Positions 9,160 to 19,089 of a stretch of 64,000 nt of DNA are shown one piece after another. The notes beneath the pieces were generated by a model. The model was not told the origin of the DNA. It did no database searches and was given only the letters and a program-made list of their open reading frames with translations. The translations under genes and the position numbers were made by a program. How positions within the stretch are numbered: position 1 is the stretch's first letter; each line of letters opens with the position of its first letter. This DNA comes from Clostridium transplantifaecale. Lineage in GTDB: Bacteria; Bacillota; Clostridia; Lachnospirales; Lachnospiraceae. The DNA is taken from contig NZ_UYZY01000002.1 of the NCBI RefSeq assembly GCF_900626075.1, positions 310,001-374,000 of the forward strand. Reading direction: 5' to 3'.

Positions 9160-9340
9160 GGGACAGCCGGGGGGCGGGATGGTGAGAGGTTGTATATGAG
9201 TCTTCAGTCCCGGTGTAAAGGTTGTCGCTGGTGGGGAATCCGGGGTTATCGCCATTCCGCCCCGGCCTGCGGCCGCTGATTTGTTCTATTCCTTCAAGTG
9301 GGAAGGGTATTGTCGCAGCCACTACGTTCCTTTGAATTCC
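9160..9340. repeat. Degenerate partial copy of the palindromic repeat
   Basis: It contains GAGTCTTCAGTCCCGG and GGTGGGGAATCCGG in the same order as the complete copies but lacks the second arm. It lies between the LysR stop and the full copy at 9409-9736. No coding potential was seen in 9148-9749. Confidence 0.55.
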
Positions 9341-9408
9341 GGATGACTGGCTCCTGTGAGGTTTTAGAGTGTTTTGCTGGAATTAAGTATTAGTTTTGAT
9401 GAATAGCG

Positions 9409-9736
9409 CCTCCGCATTTGACGAAAGAGACAATCAGCTTCTGAAGCCGGCGGACGGGGCAATACCTTCCCTGAGTCTTCAGTCCCGCCGACCACCTGCC
9501 CGGGGAAGGAAGGAGAAAACTTTCCGAAGGGGGCCTTGGAATCCGCCGGTGCTTAGACGGCGTTCTTTGACGTCTTAGCATCCGCTGCGCATTCCACAAG
9601 CGGGAGCGAGTCCCCGTAGGAATTTTTTCTCCTGGATTCCCCCTCACGACAATCTAAAAACCGGGACTGAAGACTCATATACACCTCCCACCACCCCGTC
9701 CGCCATCCTACAGAGGCGTCCTCACATCTCAACTAA
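9409..9736 (-). repeat. Nested palindromic repeat, copy 1
   Basis: About 328 bp, reading on the minus strand from TTAGTTGAGATG to ATTGTCTCTTTCGTCAA. It has three nested inverted-repeat layers: an outer GGCGGACGGGG type, a middle GAGTCTTCAGTCCCGG with GGGACTGAAGACTC, and an inner GGGGAATCC plus GAGAAAA with TTTTCTCC. Same family as 23820-24140, 26590-26917 and 37889-38040. It has no open frame of its own. Confidence 0.8.
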
Positions 9737-9749
9737 AGACAGTACCCCC

Positions 9750-9778
9750 TTGAAACCACTGCAGAAATAAAGTATAAT
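9750..9778 (+). promoter_or_regulatory. asnS promoter
   Basis: TTGAAA (9750-9755), 17 bp, TATAAT (9773-9778). The transcript would start near 9785, giving a leader of only about 45 bases. That leaves no room for a T-box. Confidence 0.75.
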
Positions 9779-9831
9779 GACAACATTGATACGAAAATGC
9801 CAAAAAGCTATATAATTGAAGGAGTAACATT

Positions 9832-11223
9832 ATGAATTTAGTAACCGTAAGAGAAATCTACCGTTCAAGCGAGTCTTATCTGGACAAGGAAATCCAGATC
9901 GGAGGCTGGGTCAGAAGTGTCAGGGGATCCAAGGCCTTTGGTTTCATCGTAGTAAGTGACGGAAGCTACTTTGAGACACTTCAGGTCGTTTATCATGATA
10001 CAATGGAGAATTTTGCTGAGATCTCCAAACTGAATGTCGGCGCTGCCATCATTGTAAAAGGAACTCTAGTTGCCACACCGGATGCCAAACAGCCATTTGA
10101 AATCCAGGCAACGGAAATCCTTGTGGAAGGCCAGTCCGCATCGGACTATCCGCTTCAGAAGAAACGCCATACACTTGAATATTTAAGAAGCATCTCCCAT
10201 CTGCGCCCGAGAACCAATACCTTTCAGGCCGTGTTCCGCGTGCGTTCGCTGGCTGCCTATGCGATCCACCAGTATTTCCAGGACCGTGACTTTGTCTATG
10301 TCCACACCCCACTTATCACAGGAAGTGACTGTGAGGGAGCCGGTGAGATGTTCCAGGTAACCACCCTTGATCTGAACGATATCCCGAAGACATCGGAGGG
10401 AGCTATAGATTTCTCCCAGGACTTTTTTGGTAAACCGACCAACCTGACCGTAAGCGGACAGCTGAATGCCGAGACATATGCAATGGCATTCCGCAACGTA
10501 TACACCTTCGGCCCTACTTTCCGTGCCGAGAACTCCAACACGACCCGGCACGCTGCGGAATTCTGGATGATCGAGCCGGAGATGGCATTTGCCGACCTGA
10601 ATGACAATATGGCCCTGGCCGAGAGCATGTTAAAATATGTTATCCGCTATGTGCTGGAACATGCGCCGGAGGAGATGAATTTTTTCAACCAGTTCATCGA
10701 TAAGGGACTGCTTGACAGACTGAACCATGTATTGAATTCCGACTTCGGACATGTGACCTATACCGAAGCAGTAAAGATTCTGGAAGAGCACAATGAGGAA
10801 TTCGACTACAAGGTATTCTGGGGCTGCGATTTACAGACTGAGCACGAGCGTTACCTGACAGAGAAGATTTACCAGAAACCGGTATTCGTCACAGATTATC
10901 CGAAGGAGATCAAGGCCTTCTATATGAAGATGAACGAGGACAACAAGACGGTAGCCGCCATGGACTGCCTCGTACCGGGAATCGGCGAGATCATCGGCGG
11001 AAGCCAGAGGGAAGACGATTACGATAAACTGGTAGCCAGAATGGAAGAACTGGGCCTTAAGAAAGAAGATTACGGATTCTATCTGGATCTGAGAAAATAC
11101 GGTTCCACAAGACATTCCGGTTTCGGCCTCGGTTTTGAGCGCTGTGTTATGTACCTAACCGGCGTCTCCAACATCCGTGACATTATTCCATTCCCAAGAA
11201 CGGTTAACAACTGCGAGCTGTGA
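9832..11223 (+). CDS. asnS: Asparaginyl-tRNA synthetase
   Basis: A 463-aa class IIb aminoacyl-tRNA synthetase charging tRNA-Asn. The N-terminal OB-fold anticodon domain shows [19 protein letters not shown]. The class II motifs are present: [19 protein letters not shown] (motif 1 area), [21 protein letters not shown] (motif 2) and [15 protein letters not shown] (motif 3). GAAGGAGTAACATT sits ahead of the ATG. Monocistronic, with its own promoter and a hairpin after the stop. Housekeeping gene with nothing unusual. Confidence 0.97.
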   Translation: MNLVTVREIYRSSESYLDKEIQIGGWVRSVRGSKAFGFIVVSDGSYFETLQVVYHDTMENFAEISKLNVGAAIIVKGTLVATPDAKQPFEIQATEILVEGQSASDYPLQKKRHTLEYLRSISHLRPRTNTFQAVFRVRSLAAYAIHQYFQDRDFVYVHTPLITGSDCEGAGEMFQVTTLDLNDIPKTSEGAIDFSQDFFGKPTNLTVSGQLNAETYAMAFRNVYTFGPTFRAENSNTTRHAAEFWMIEPEMAFADLNDNMALAESMLKYVIRYVLEHAPEEMNFFNQFIDKGLLDRLNHVLNSDFGHVTYTEAVKILEEHNEEFDYKVFWGCDLQTEHERYLTEKIYQKPVFVTDYPKEIKAFYMKMNEDNKTVAAMDCLVPGIGEIIGGSQREDDYDKLVARMEELGLKKEDYGFYLDLRKYGSTRHSGFGLGFERCVMYLTGVSNIRDIIPFPRTVNNCEL

Positions 11224-11315
11224 TTTTACCGCATCGCGAAGTGTGTTGCTGTTCGCAGAACCGTGCTTTTTGAGGGACTGTGAACAGTAACTTCTGTTAC
11301 AGAACTCTTACGATG

Positions 11316-11346
11316 GAGCTGCCGCAAATAACCTTTGCGGCAGCTC
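11316..11346 (+). terminator. Hairpin after asnS
   Basis: A 13-bp perfect stem, GAGCTGCCGCAAA (11316-11328) with TTTGCGGCAGCTC (11334-11346), loop TAACC. No long T-run follows, so it is a probable but not classic terminator. Confidence 0.6.
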
Positions 11347-11408
11347 TATCTGGTACTGGGTTACCATAAGCGTTACATGCAATGTACTTGAAAGGAAAGG
11401 GGAACAAC

Positions 11409-12479
11409 GTGAAATTCATTCATACCGGCGATGTACACTGGGGCATGTCCCCGGACAGCGACAAATCCTGGAGCAGGGAGCGTGCCCGCGATATCAGGGA
11501 CACCTTTTCTGCGATTATAGAAAAGACGAGAAAAGTGGGGGCCGATTTCCTGTTTATTGCAGGAGATTTGTTTCACCGCCAGCCGCTGCAGAAGGATCTG
11601 AAGGAGGTCAATTACCTCTTTTCCACCATCCCCGGCGTCCGGGTCATTATTATTGCCGGAAACCATGACAGGATCCGAAACAGCTCCGCCGTATTGAGCT
11701 TTTCCTGGTGCCCCAATGTAACATTTATCGACAGCGAGGAACTGACAAGCTATTATTTCCGCGACATTAATACCGAGGTGACCGGTTTCAGCTACCACAC
11801 CGCCGAGATTACGGAGGCAAAGCTGAACCAGGCTTACGCACCCCATGACGGAAGGATCCATATCCTGGTCGGCCATGGCGGCGATTTAAACCATACTCCG
11901 ATAGACAGGGCCGCCCTGGCCGATTCCGGTTTTTCCTATATCGCCCTGGGCCATATACATAAACCAGAAGTCCTGATCGACCGGAAGATGGCCTACTGCG
12001 GTTCTCCCGAACCGTTAGACAAGACGGAGACGGGAGCCCACGGCATCTATTACGGGGAAATCAATCCTTCCAGTCTCCAGGTTACAAAACTGGAATTCAT
12101 CCCGATGGCCAAACTGCGCTACATCCCTCTGATTGTCAATGTAACCCCGGCCACCACCAATACTGAGCTGTGTCTTAAAATGTCCCACGAAATCGACAAG
12201 CGCGGCACGGACAATATTTACCGGTTCCGCGTGCGCGGCATGAGGGATCCCGACATTACCTTCGACCTGGATTCCCTGCTGCTGCGCTACAAAATATCCG
12301 ATATCCTGGACGAGTCGGAACCCGAGTATGATTTCAGTGCGCTGTTTGCAGAGCATCCCAGCGATATGATAGGTTTTTACATCCGTGCGCTTCAGAAGCC
12401 GGATATGAGCCCGGTAGAAAAAAAGGCGCTGTTTTACGGAATCCATGCCCTTCTTCTCACCACCGATGAAAGGAGTTGA
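11409..12479 (+). CDS. SbcD/YhaO-like metallophosphoesterase, DNA repair exonuclease subunit
   Basis: A 356-aa calcineurin-type nuclease. All motifs are present in order: HTGDVHWG, IAGDLFHRQ, IAGNHDRI, LVGHGGDLNH and LGHIHKPE, the two-metal site of Mre11/SbcD. A GTG start at 11409 follows AAAGGAAAGGGG closely; the ATG 27 bp upstream lies before that site. The next gene starts 5 bp after the stop and encodes the ATPase partner, so the two probably form a complex like B. subtilis YhaO/YhaN or SbcD/SbcC, acting on DNA ends or structured DNA. Confidence 0.88.
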   Translation: MKFIHTGDVHWGMSPDSDKSWSRERARDIRDTFSAIIEKTRKVGADFLFIAGDLFHRQPLQKDLKEVNYLFSTIPGVRVIIIAGNHDRIRNSSAVLSFSWCPNVTFIDSEELTSYYFRDINTEVTGFSYHTAEITEAKLNQAYAPHDGRIHILVGHGGDLNHTPIDRAALADSGFSYIALGHIHKPEVLIDRKMAYCGSPEPLDKTETGAHGIYYGEINPSSLQVTKLEFIPMAKLRYIPLIVNVTPATTNTELCLKMSHEIDKRGTDNIYRFRVRGMRDPDITFDLDSLLLRYKISDILDESEPEYDFSALFAEHPSDMIGFYIRALQKPDMSPVEKKALFYGIHALLLTTDERS

Positions 12480-12483
12480 CAAA

Positions 12484-14358
12484 GTGCGTTTTCTGGATTT
12501 ATACATAAGCGGATTTGGTAAATTTCATAATACGTCTGTCTCCTTTGAGAATGGCCTCAATATCGTCTATGGCAAGAATGAAGCCGGCAAGTCCACGATA
12601 CACACCTTTATCCGCGGAATGCTCTTCGGCATTGAGCGCCAGAGGGGCAGAGCCGCAAGGACGGACATTTACAGCAAATATGAGCCATGGGAGAACAGCG
12701 GCACCTATGAGGGCCAGCTCCGCCTGGAATCCGACGGCATCATTTACCGCATTGAGCGGAGTTTTCAGAAGAATAAAAAAGAGTTTATCATTATCAATGA
12801 AACCCTGGGAAAAGAAGTGGAAGCGACCAGGGCCTTCATGGACGAGCTGCTGGGAGGCTTAAGCGAGACAGCCTACAATAACACCATCAGCATCAGCCAG
12901 CTTAAAAGCGCCACCGAGGACGGAATGATTTCCGAACTTAAAAACTATATTGCCAATATGAACACCTCCGGCAATATGGCCCTGAATATCACAAAGGCAA
13001 CCTCCTATCTAAAGGGGCAGAAGAAACAACTGGAAACCCAGTTAAGCCCGGAGGCCGCCAGAACCTACACGATGCTCTTAAGCGAGATACGGAACATTGA
13101 AAAAGAAATTTCCTCCCCCGAGTACGAAAATCAGATGCAGGAATATGTAAAAAAGCGTGATTCCGTCAAGGAGGAGATCGAATTAAACCAGCAGGAGAAG
13201 GACGAGCTGGCCGATAAGGTTCTCCGCGGACGCCAGATGTTAGACGATTACGAGTTCTCGGATGAGGCCTCCATCGCCACCTATCTAAATAATGCGGAGG
13301 AGATTTACAGCTATTACATGGAATCTAAGGAAGTTGCCGAGAGCAAATCCGGAAGAATGTTTCCAGTGCTGCTCTGTGTTTTGGCCGCAGCGCTGGCCAT
13401 TGGCTCCGTGTACTCCCTATACTGGTATTTCTATCCGTATAATACCCTGCTGCCGGTCCTGCCAGTCGGCGTAGATCCTTATACTGCCGGTCTGGCCCTG
13501 GGGGCCGGGGCGGTACTCTCACTTGCAGGAGGCCTGTTCACACTGTTTCGCAGAAAGCGCCATATCAAGGAGGCCAAACTCTGCACGGCCACCCTGTCGG
13601 AGATTTTCAAGCGCCACCTGGGCGACAGTTCCATCACGGCCGAAGCCATGGAGGCGTTACGCACCCGCCTTTCCGAGTTTACAAGGCTCTGCCAGATGAT
13701 GAAGAAGTCGGAGGAAACCCTGAAACTGCAGACCGAAAAAATCTCCACCCTGCGCGAGCAGCAGAATAACTGCAGCGAGGTCATTGAACAGCAGCAGCGC
13801 ATCCAGTGGGAACTGGAGAAAAAGCTGGAGCACCTGACCGACTGTAAGGACAGGGCTGCCGCCCTGAAACGTATTATCACGGAGAATGACAGGCTGCGCC
13901 AGGACATCGCCGCCATTGACCTGGCCCAGGAAACGATGCAGGAGCTTTCCATGTCCATCCGCGATTCCTTCGGACTCTATTTGAATAAAACCACTTCGGA
14001 ACTTATCAGTGAAATCACCGGAGGAATTTATACCAGCATCAGTATTGACGAGAACCTGAACGCATTTCTGAATACAAAGAAAAAACTGATTCCCCTGGAA
14101 CAGGTCAGCAGCGGAACCGCAGACCAGATTTATCTGGCACTCCGGCTGGCTGCCGCCAAGTTCATCCAGAACGGGGATGACAGAATGCCCCTTGTCTTTG
14201 ACGACAGCTTCGTGCTCTACGACGACGACAGGCTGCGCACTGCCCTGACCTGGCTGTCCAGGGCTTATGACGGACAGATTATTATCTTCACCTGCCATAA
14301 GAGGGAAGGACGGATTCTGAAAGAAGCGGGTGTGGAACATAATCTGATTCAGATATAA
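12484..14358 (+). CDS. SbcC/YhaN-like AAA ATPase with internal membrane segments
   Basis: A 624-aa SMC-type ATPase. N-terminal IVYGKNEAGKSTIHTF is Walker A (about 31-40). C-terminal LEQVSSGTADQIYLALRL is the ABC signature, MPLVFDDSFVLYDDDRL is Walker B, and IIIFTCHKRE is the H-loop. Between them are coiled-coil stretches broken by two hydrophobic segments (about residues 290-345). These are membrane spans in place of the SbcC zinc hook, as in YhaN-type proteins. The GTG at 12484 is preceded by AAAGGAG and lies just after the sbcD-like stop. The pair should work as a membrane-attached DNA repair or processing complex. Confidence 0.87.
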   Translation: MRFLDLYISGFGKFHNTSVSFENGLNIVYGKNEAGKSTIHTFIRGMLFGIERQRGRAARTDIYSKYEPWENSGTYEGQLRLESDGIIYRIERSFQKNKKEFIIINETLGKEVEATRAFMDELLGGLSETAYNNTISISQLKSATEDGMISELKNYIANMNTSGNMALNITKATSYLKGQKKQLETQLSPEAARTYTMLLSEIRNIEKEISSPEYENQMQEYVKKRDSVKEEIELNQQEKDELADKVLRGRQMLDDYEFSDEASIATYLNNAEEIYSYYMESKEVAESKSGRMFPVLLCVLAAALAIGSVYSLYWYFYPYNTLLPVLPVGVDPYTAGLALGAGAVLSLAGGLFTLFRRKRHIKEAKLCTATLSEIFKRHLGDSSITAEAMEALRTRLSEFTRLCQMMKKSEETLKLQTEKISTLREQQNNCSEVIEQQQRIQWELEKKLEHLTDCKDRAAALKRIITENDRLRQDIAAIDLAQETMQELSMSIRDSFGLYLNKTTSELISEITGGIYTSISIDENLNAFLNTKKKLIPLEQVSSGTADQIYLALRLAAAKFIQNGDDRMPLVFDDSFVLYDDDRLRTALTWLSRAYDGQIIIFTCHKREGRILKEAGVEHNLIQI

Positions 14359-14421
14359 ATTTTTACTCTTATGTACTAAATTTTTATCTCCGCACAGGAT
14401 TCACCCTGACCGGAGATCTTC

Positions 14422-14468
14422 AAAAATGGAGGGAACCGCTCTTTACCGGAGCAGTCCCCTCCATTTTA
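14422..14468. terminator. Bidirectional terminator between convergent genes
   Basis: AAAAATGGAGGG (14422-14433) pairs with CCCTCCATTTT (14457-14467), with an inner GCTC/GAGC pair. A-rich on one side and T-rich on the other, it would stop both the sbcDC-like transcript and the AraC gene from the right. Confidence 0.8.
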
Positions 14469-14489
14469 GTTACCTGGCAAACGTTCTAT

Positions 14490-15398
14490 TCAATTCGGTT
14501 CCGCCACCTTCAGCCACACTTCCATTTTTTTGGTCTCCGGGCTGTGGCTGGCATACCGTTCCGCACAGAACGGTTCCGTCACAAGATTATGGCGCGGGAG
14601 CCACACATTATATAGATACTGTTCCGCCTTGTACAGAACATCCATGACAAGAGCTTCAAAGTCTTCCGCCTCAAAGTCGCAGACAATATACTCTCCCTTC
14701 GGCAGTTCCCACTTTTTATAGCCGCAAGAGGTCACATCCGTACTGGCCCTGGCCCCTGCAAAATAGAGGAAAAAATCTTTTTCGTCACATGGGTACGCGA
14801 CGCCCAGTTCCTCCTCACCGAACACTCCGCCTGCTGCCGCTTTCCCGTCATGGAAGTCTCTCCAGAGCGTATCCAGCGGATCCACTCCAGACTCTGTTCC
14901 CAGACCGCACATAAACCGGACGGGCATTTTTTTCTCCAGTCCTGTGTAGACTATCGGCTCTTTCACCTGTCTCCGGTGGATTTCCAGGACGATACCATCC
15001 GTAATCAGCGGCACCCCCTCATCGACCAGAGTATATTTGAGCATCAGTTCCGGTTTGGTCATCCGGTTGAGCGGGCCGGGATTGCTCCTGTACTCCTCGG
15101 GTGTCATTCCAAAGGTGGATTTAAAGGTCCGTGTAAAATGTTCGTGTGAAGAAAAGCCGAGTTCCACCGCAATATCCAGAATGCGTCTGTCTTTCTGAAG
15201 AAGGGCGTCCATGGCCTTTGCCATCCTCCTCAGCCTGATATATTCGGCCACCGGCTTTTTTACCAGACGGCCAAACAGCCTCTGATAGTAAAATGGTGAC
15301 AGGCAGGCAAGATCCGCCAGCTCCCTGATACTGATTTCCTCTCCCAGATGTTCTTCAATAAATTCGATTGTCAGTTGTATCTGTTCCCATGCATGCAT
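14490..15398 (-). CDS. AraC-type regulator with GyrI-like effector domain
   Basis: A 302-aa Rob/SoxS-like regulator. Two HTH motifs fill residues 1-110 (ISIRELADLACLSPFYYQRL and ILDIAVELGFSSHEHFTRTF, then FGMTPEEYR). They are followed by a GyrI-like small-molecule-binding domain (about 125-302, with ELPKGEYIVCDF and YNVWLP). This layout is typical of multidrug or small-ligand sensors such as BmrR- and Rob-type proteins. The ATG has CAGGAGGTGCTTATAA ahead. No obvious target gene is adjacent. Confidence 0.9.
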   Translation of the reverse strand: MHAWEQIQLTIEFIEEHLGEEISIRELADLACLSPFYYQRLFGRLVKKPVAEYIRLRRMAKAMDALLQKDRRILDIAVELGFSSHEHFTRTFKSTFGMTPEEYRSNPGPLNRMTKPELMLKYTLVDEGVPLITDGIVLEIHRRQVKEPIVYTGLEKKMPVRFMCGLGTESGVDPLDTLWRDFHDGKAAAGGVFGEEELGVAYPCDEKDFFLYFAGARASTDVTSCGYKKWELPKGEYIVCDFEAEDFEALVMDVLYKAEQYLYNVWLPRHNLVTEPFCAERYASHSPETKKMEVWLKVAEPN

Positions 15399-15501
15399 TT
15401 ATAAGCACCTCCTGTATACACAGAATATCACAGCCCGGCAGGCTGCATTTGACTGTGGATGCCCTGATGCTCCTTTTTAAGTTACTTGTTGTTTCTGTCA
15501 G

Positions 15502-16533
15502 TTACTTGTTATTCTTGTCAAAATGCTGGTAGTCCTTCGGCGTATTCCAATCCCCGCCCCAGCGGAAACCGCGCTTTGTAAACAGTTTGTATGCCAAATC
15601 CTCATGGGTAATCACATGGGGCAGACCCGTGTCCCTGGCGATATAATCGTTTGCATTGGAATGCGACCATCTCGGCGATCCGGATGAGTAAGAAACATAT
15701 GGGTTCTGCTGAGGATTCAGGTCGATTGCCCTGCCGTAGGCGTGGTTGGACAGATTGCCTCCTCCGGAAATCTCCCTGTAGCAGAAAGCCGACGTATTGT
15801 TCTCATCAATGGAGGCCGAATCCGACGTCTCGGCATCCCCGGTCCAGTAATTATCCACCAGATACATGGACTGGATCTGGTACTTCGCCTTAAACAGCTC
15901 TGTAAAGATACTGAAGACATCCTCCTGGATATCCTTGTTGACAATCATCTCCCCCACCTGAATCTGGCCCCTGAAATTATAGTGGGGCATCTTCAGATAA
16001 CGCAGGGAACTAAGCGGAACGTGGTTATTGGCGCGGTAGGATTTGCCGTTAATCCTGTCATACAGGTTATCGCCTTCCTCGATCTTCCAGCTCATAAAAT
16101 ACCGGCTGAGACCGTCAAAATTAATCTGCTCCGGCTCAAGGATTGTCCCGGGCGCCAGTCCGCTTAAGCTCTCAAGCTGCACGGGAACGGCCTCCGTCGT
16201 TTCCTCGGTTTCGGGTTCCGTTTCCGTTTCCATTTCAGCCTCTGTTTCCGTACCGTTTTCCCCGGTCCCTGATGGCAGTGAAGCCGTTGCCCCGGTCTCG
16301 TCTCTCACATTCTCATTCCCCGGTTCTCCACCGTTCAGGCTCTCGCTGAGCTCACTTCCCGCTCCGTTTGTCCGACCGCCTGTACGGCTGGTTTGATTCA
16401 TATAGATTACAGCGGCCACAACCAATAAAACGGCAAGAATCCCGGCCAGCAGCCATGTTGTGTTAAACCGGCCGCCACGGCCTGAACCATTCAGGTCTTC
16501 CTCATGTATTCCCCATCTGTCTCTGTTTTTCAT
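15502..16533 (-). CDS. Membrane-anchored M15 (VanY/CwlK-like) peptidoglycan peptidase
   Basis: A 343-aa protein with a short basic N-terminus, one membrane span (about 25-45, LLAGILAVLLVVAAVIY) and a Glu/Thr-rich low-complexity linker (about 60-120). The C-terminal domain carries M15 zinc-peptidase motifs: SNHAYGRAIDLNP (SxHxxGxAxD, about residue 265) and DYQHFD near the end. It should cleave peptidoglycan peptides outside the cell (D,D-carboxypeptidase or L-Ala-D-Glu type). Single gene with its own promoter. No van resistance genes are near, so it is not part of a glycopeptide resistance cluster. Confidence 0.85.
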   Translation of the reverse strand: MKNRDRWGIHEEDLNGSGRGGRFNTTWLLAGILAVLLVVAAVIYMNQTSRTGGRTNGAGSELSESLNGGEPGNENVRDETGATASLPSGTGENGTETEAEMETETEPETEETTEAVPVQLESLSGLAPGTILEPEQINFDGLSRYFMSWKIEEGDNLYDRINGKSYRANNHVPLSSLRYLKMPHYNFRGQIQVGEMIVNKDIQEDVFSIFTELFKAKYQIQSMYLVDNYWTGDAETSDSASIDENNTSAFCYREISGGGNLSNHAYGRAIDLNPQQNPYVSYSSGSPRWSHSNANDYIARDTGLPHVITHEDLAYKLFTKRGFRWGGDWNTPKDYQHFDKNNK

Positions 16534-16590
16534 TCTTTTGTATGCTCCTCCGAATTCATCCGGCTTTGTCCTTATTGCATTTTGCCTCTA

Positions 16591-16619
16591 ATTATACTTC
16601 CCGCGCCGCGGCTTGACAA
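16591..16619 (-). promoter_or_regulatory. Promoter of the M15 peptidase gene
   Basis: Minus strand TTGTCA (16614-16619), 17 bp, TATAAT (16591-16596), about 58 bp ahead of the ATG. Confidence 0.7.
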
Positions 16620-16650
16620 TAGACAATAAATGTCACCCGGATCGCAGAAT

Positions 16651-16683
16651 GCGTCCCAAAAGCCGCTACGGCCTTTGAAACGC
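16651..16683 (-). terminator. Hairpin downstream of the YjiH gene
   Basis: GCGT...ACGC closes an inner AAAAGCCG/CGGCCTTT pairing. It lies about 150 bp past the YjiH stop and has no strong T-run. The remainder of 16684-16830 holds nothing recognised. Confidence 0.4.
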
Positions 16684-16830
16684 ACTCTTTACGGAGATTC
16701 TTTTTTTGTTCTGTTTTTTTCCGTTATTGACTACTCCGGTACAGCGTCGGCCGTAAATGGTCAGGGAGGCCAGGATAAAACAGCACCCTGAAAATATGAC
16801 ACATTTCCCTTTTTCATTTTATCTGCCGCC

Positions 16831-18138
16831 TCAGAAGAAAATAAACCCGATGGCCGCAGCCATAATCAGTGACAGAACCGTTCTCTCGAACCAAATCAGG
16901 AAGATATCTTTCATCTTAATGGGGATATCCGTGGACAGCAGACAGGGAATGGAGGCCGAGAAAAACAGGATGGCCGATACGCTCGTCACTGCAACCGTAA
17001 ACTTCGTCACCATCGCGCTCTCCACCACCAGCATGGACGGCAGGAACATCTCCGCAATCTCAATAGCTGCCGCCTTTGCGGCCAGCATTGGTTCCGGCAG
17101 ATGCAGAAGCCACGTTACCGGGTAAAAAAGGTATCCGACTACATCAAAGAGAGGCGTATATTCCGCGATCAGCATGCCGAGCAGACCGATTACCAGGATA
17201 CTGGCCGTAACGGAAGAAGACATCTTGATAGCGTCTCCCATATAGTAATCTTTCAGATAGTAGGATAATGGTTTTGCCTCCCGGGCCTGTTTAACGCCCG
17301 CATGATAGGCGCGTTTCAGCAGCGGTTCACTGTAATCCATTGTACTTTCCGCCTTTTTCTCGTAATAATTGTTCGGAATTTTTGATATCGGATAAATACG
17401 GGCTGTAAGAGCGGTCACAAGAAAGGTTACAAAAAAGCATGCAAAAAAATACAGGGTCCAGTGCTCCATAAAACCAAGGGTATTGGCAATAACGATCAGA
17501 AATGAGATGGATACCGTTGAAAATCCGGTGGCAATAATCACACTCTCCTTTGCGCTGTATACCCCTTTTTTATACAGGTCGTTTGTCAAAAGCACCGCCA
17601 GAGCGTAACCGCCTGAGAATGATACAACCGCATCAATGGCGCTCTCCCCCGGAGTTTTCCATATTTTTCTCATGACTGGCTGCATGAATGCGCTGATAAA
17701 TTCTACCAGTCCAAAATTCAGAAGCAATACATAGGCAATTCCGGTCACCGGAATCATCAGGGCAATCGGTATGACCACGCTGTTATATAGAAACGGAATC
17801 ATGTCGGCACGCATAACCGCCTCTGGTCCCACATTGAAAACCGCCATAAAACCAATAACAGTGCCGAGCAGTTTAATTATCGTAAATACAAAATTAAACA
17901 TTGATTTCTTATAGCTTCCGTTCATAATCGGCATAATTCCGCCGGCCATGACCATGACCAGTGTAAAATACGGTATGACAGGCCCGCACAGCTTCTTAAT
18001 CAGGTTAATGATATGCTGAATCGGTATAACTGACACACCGCCTATTCTTACATTGACAAAAAACATGAATGCCCCGATTCCTGAAAAAAGGAGAAATTTC
18101 AGAACCGCCGAATTATCTTTCCCTTTTGTACTCTCCAT
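16831..18138 (-). CDS. YjiH-family membrane protein (nucleoside-recognition/Gate domain)
   Basis: A 435-aa polytopic protein with roughly ten hydrophobic helices. The Gate (nucleoside recognition) domain feature is the GESAIDAVVSFSGGYALAVL stretch around residue 165, repeated in weaker form in the C-terminal half (AIEIAEMFLPSMLVVES). YjiH-type proteins are thought to be transporters or permeases, with no agreed substrate. The gene starts 12 bp after the nitrilase stop, so carrier and amidase are co-expressed from a MerR-type promoter at 19090-19120. Confidence 0.82.
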   Translation of the reverse strand: MESTKGKDNSAVLKFLLFSGIGAFMFFVNVRIGGVSVIPIQHIINLIKKLCGPVIPYFTLVMVMAGGIMPIMNGSYKKSMFNFVFTIIKLLGTVIGFMAVFNVGPEAVMRADMIPFLYNSVVIPIALMIPVTGIAYVLLLNFGLVEFISAFMQPVMRKIWKTPGESAIDAVVSFSGGYALAVLLTNDLYKKGVYSAKESVIIATGFSTVSISFLIVIANTLGFMEHWTLYFFACFFVTFLVTALTARIYPISKIPNNYYEKKAESTMDYSEPLLKRAYHAGVKQAREAKPLSYYLKDYYMGDAIKMSSSVTASILVIGLLGMLIAEYTPLFDVVGYLFYPVTWLLHLPEPMLAAKAAAIEIAEMFLPSMLVVESAMVTKFTVAVTSVSAILFFSASIPCLLSTDIPIKMKDIFLIWFERTVLSLIMAAAIGFIFF

Positions 18139-18150
18139 TTTCTTTCCCCC

Positions 18151-19062
18151 TTACAAATTTCCCATCCTTACTCCACGTGTCTTTTCCTCATATTCTTTTC
18201 TGTCCGCCGTCAGACTGCCCGCTCCCTGATAGACGGGGGCCTCGTTGAGACGGCCGGCAAACGGATATTGTACATTAAAATATCTGAGCGAATTCAGATG
18301 CTGGTCCCTACCGTACTCCCTCTTAAGCTCCACCTGTGAGAAGTCTAGCGTCCTTGTCACAAGTGCGGGCGTCTCGGGACATTTGATGAGGACCTGGCCT
18401 TCCGGATCCACAATCACCGAGTTTCCGCAGCACGTCGAGGCCCCGAGCTGCCCCGTACCGCATGTCCAGATATAAAACAGTTCATTTTCCAGCGCCCTGG
18501 CTCTAGGCAGGATTTCCGGAACATGACGGTATTCGATGGGGTCTAACGCCGGACACAGAATCAGCTCCGCGCCCTTCAGGGCCAGAGTCCTGGAAATCTC
18601 CGGGAAAAACTGATCATAACATATCTGCAGCCCTACCGTAATCCCCTTCTCCCGGATTTTGAAAATGCAGTAGTCCTCCTCCTCATTGCTGGGCACCGAC
18701 ATCTCCCCGGGCCGGAACGGAACTTTTTTTCTGTACCGGCAAATCATCGTGCCGTCCGGTCCAAAAACAGGACAGGTATTGTATGCCTCGCCCTCCGCCA
18801 GCTCCTCCGACTTTTCGGCAAATGTCCCCGGCACCAGGTATACACGGTGCTTTTTTGCAAGACCTGCCAGGAACTTAATCGCCTCATCATCGATTGATAT
18901 AGGGGACTTGCTGATTCCAAACTCCACACCCACAATCAATTCCGGTCTGACATATCCCATCATCAGGCTTTCTACGGAATCCCCGATTACCTTAAGGTTG
19001 GTGTTTAAGTCGGCCGATATCGTATGCTGCATGACGGAGACATTTAAAAAACGTTTTTCCAT
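18151..19062 (-). CDS. Nitrilase-superfamily carbon-nitrogen hydrolase
   Basis: A 303-aa member of the nitrilase superfamily. The catalytic set is Glu in LIVGVEFGIS (about 48), Lys in CRYRKKVPFRPG (about 111) and Cys in GLQICYDQFFPE (about 148). It is clearly different from the one at 5973 (longer, different C-terminus), so it is not a recent duplicate. GAGAAAGGAGAGTATCT precedes the ATG. First gene of a two-gene operon with the YjiH carrier and divergent from merR, which likely controls it. The amide or nitrile substrate is unknown. Confidence 0.9.
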   Translation of the reverse strand: MEKRFLNVSVMQHTISADLNTNLKVIGDSVESLMMGYVRPELIVGVEFGISKSPISIDDEAIKFLAGLAKKHRVYLVPGTFAEKSEELAEGEAYNTCPVFGPDGTMICRYRKKVPFRPGEMSVPSNEEEDYCIFKIREKGITVGLQICYDQFFPEISRTLALKGAELILCPALDPIEYRHVPEILPRARALENELFYIWTCGTGQLGASTCCGNSVIVDPEGQVLIKCPETPALVTRTLDFSQVELKREYGRDQHLNSLRYFNVQYPFAGRLNEAPVYQGAGSLTADRKEYEEKTRGVRMGNL

Positions 19063-19089
19063 AGATACTCTCCTTTCTCAACTGCCTTA

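Noticed and set aside
9400..9740. Coding frames of 60-100 aa inside the palindromic repeats
   Set aside because: They lack binding sites, differ between copies and arise from GC-rich repeat arms.
9750..9831. T-box leader for asnS
   Set aside because: The promoter leaves only about 45 nt before the ATG, and there is no T-box sequence or specifier stem.
15502..16533. Vancomycin resistance vanY
   Set aside because: Only the M15 domain is shared. No vanH/A/X or vanRS genes are near.
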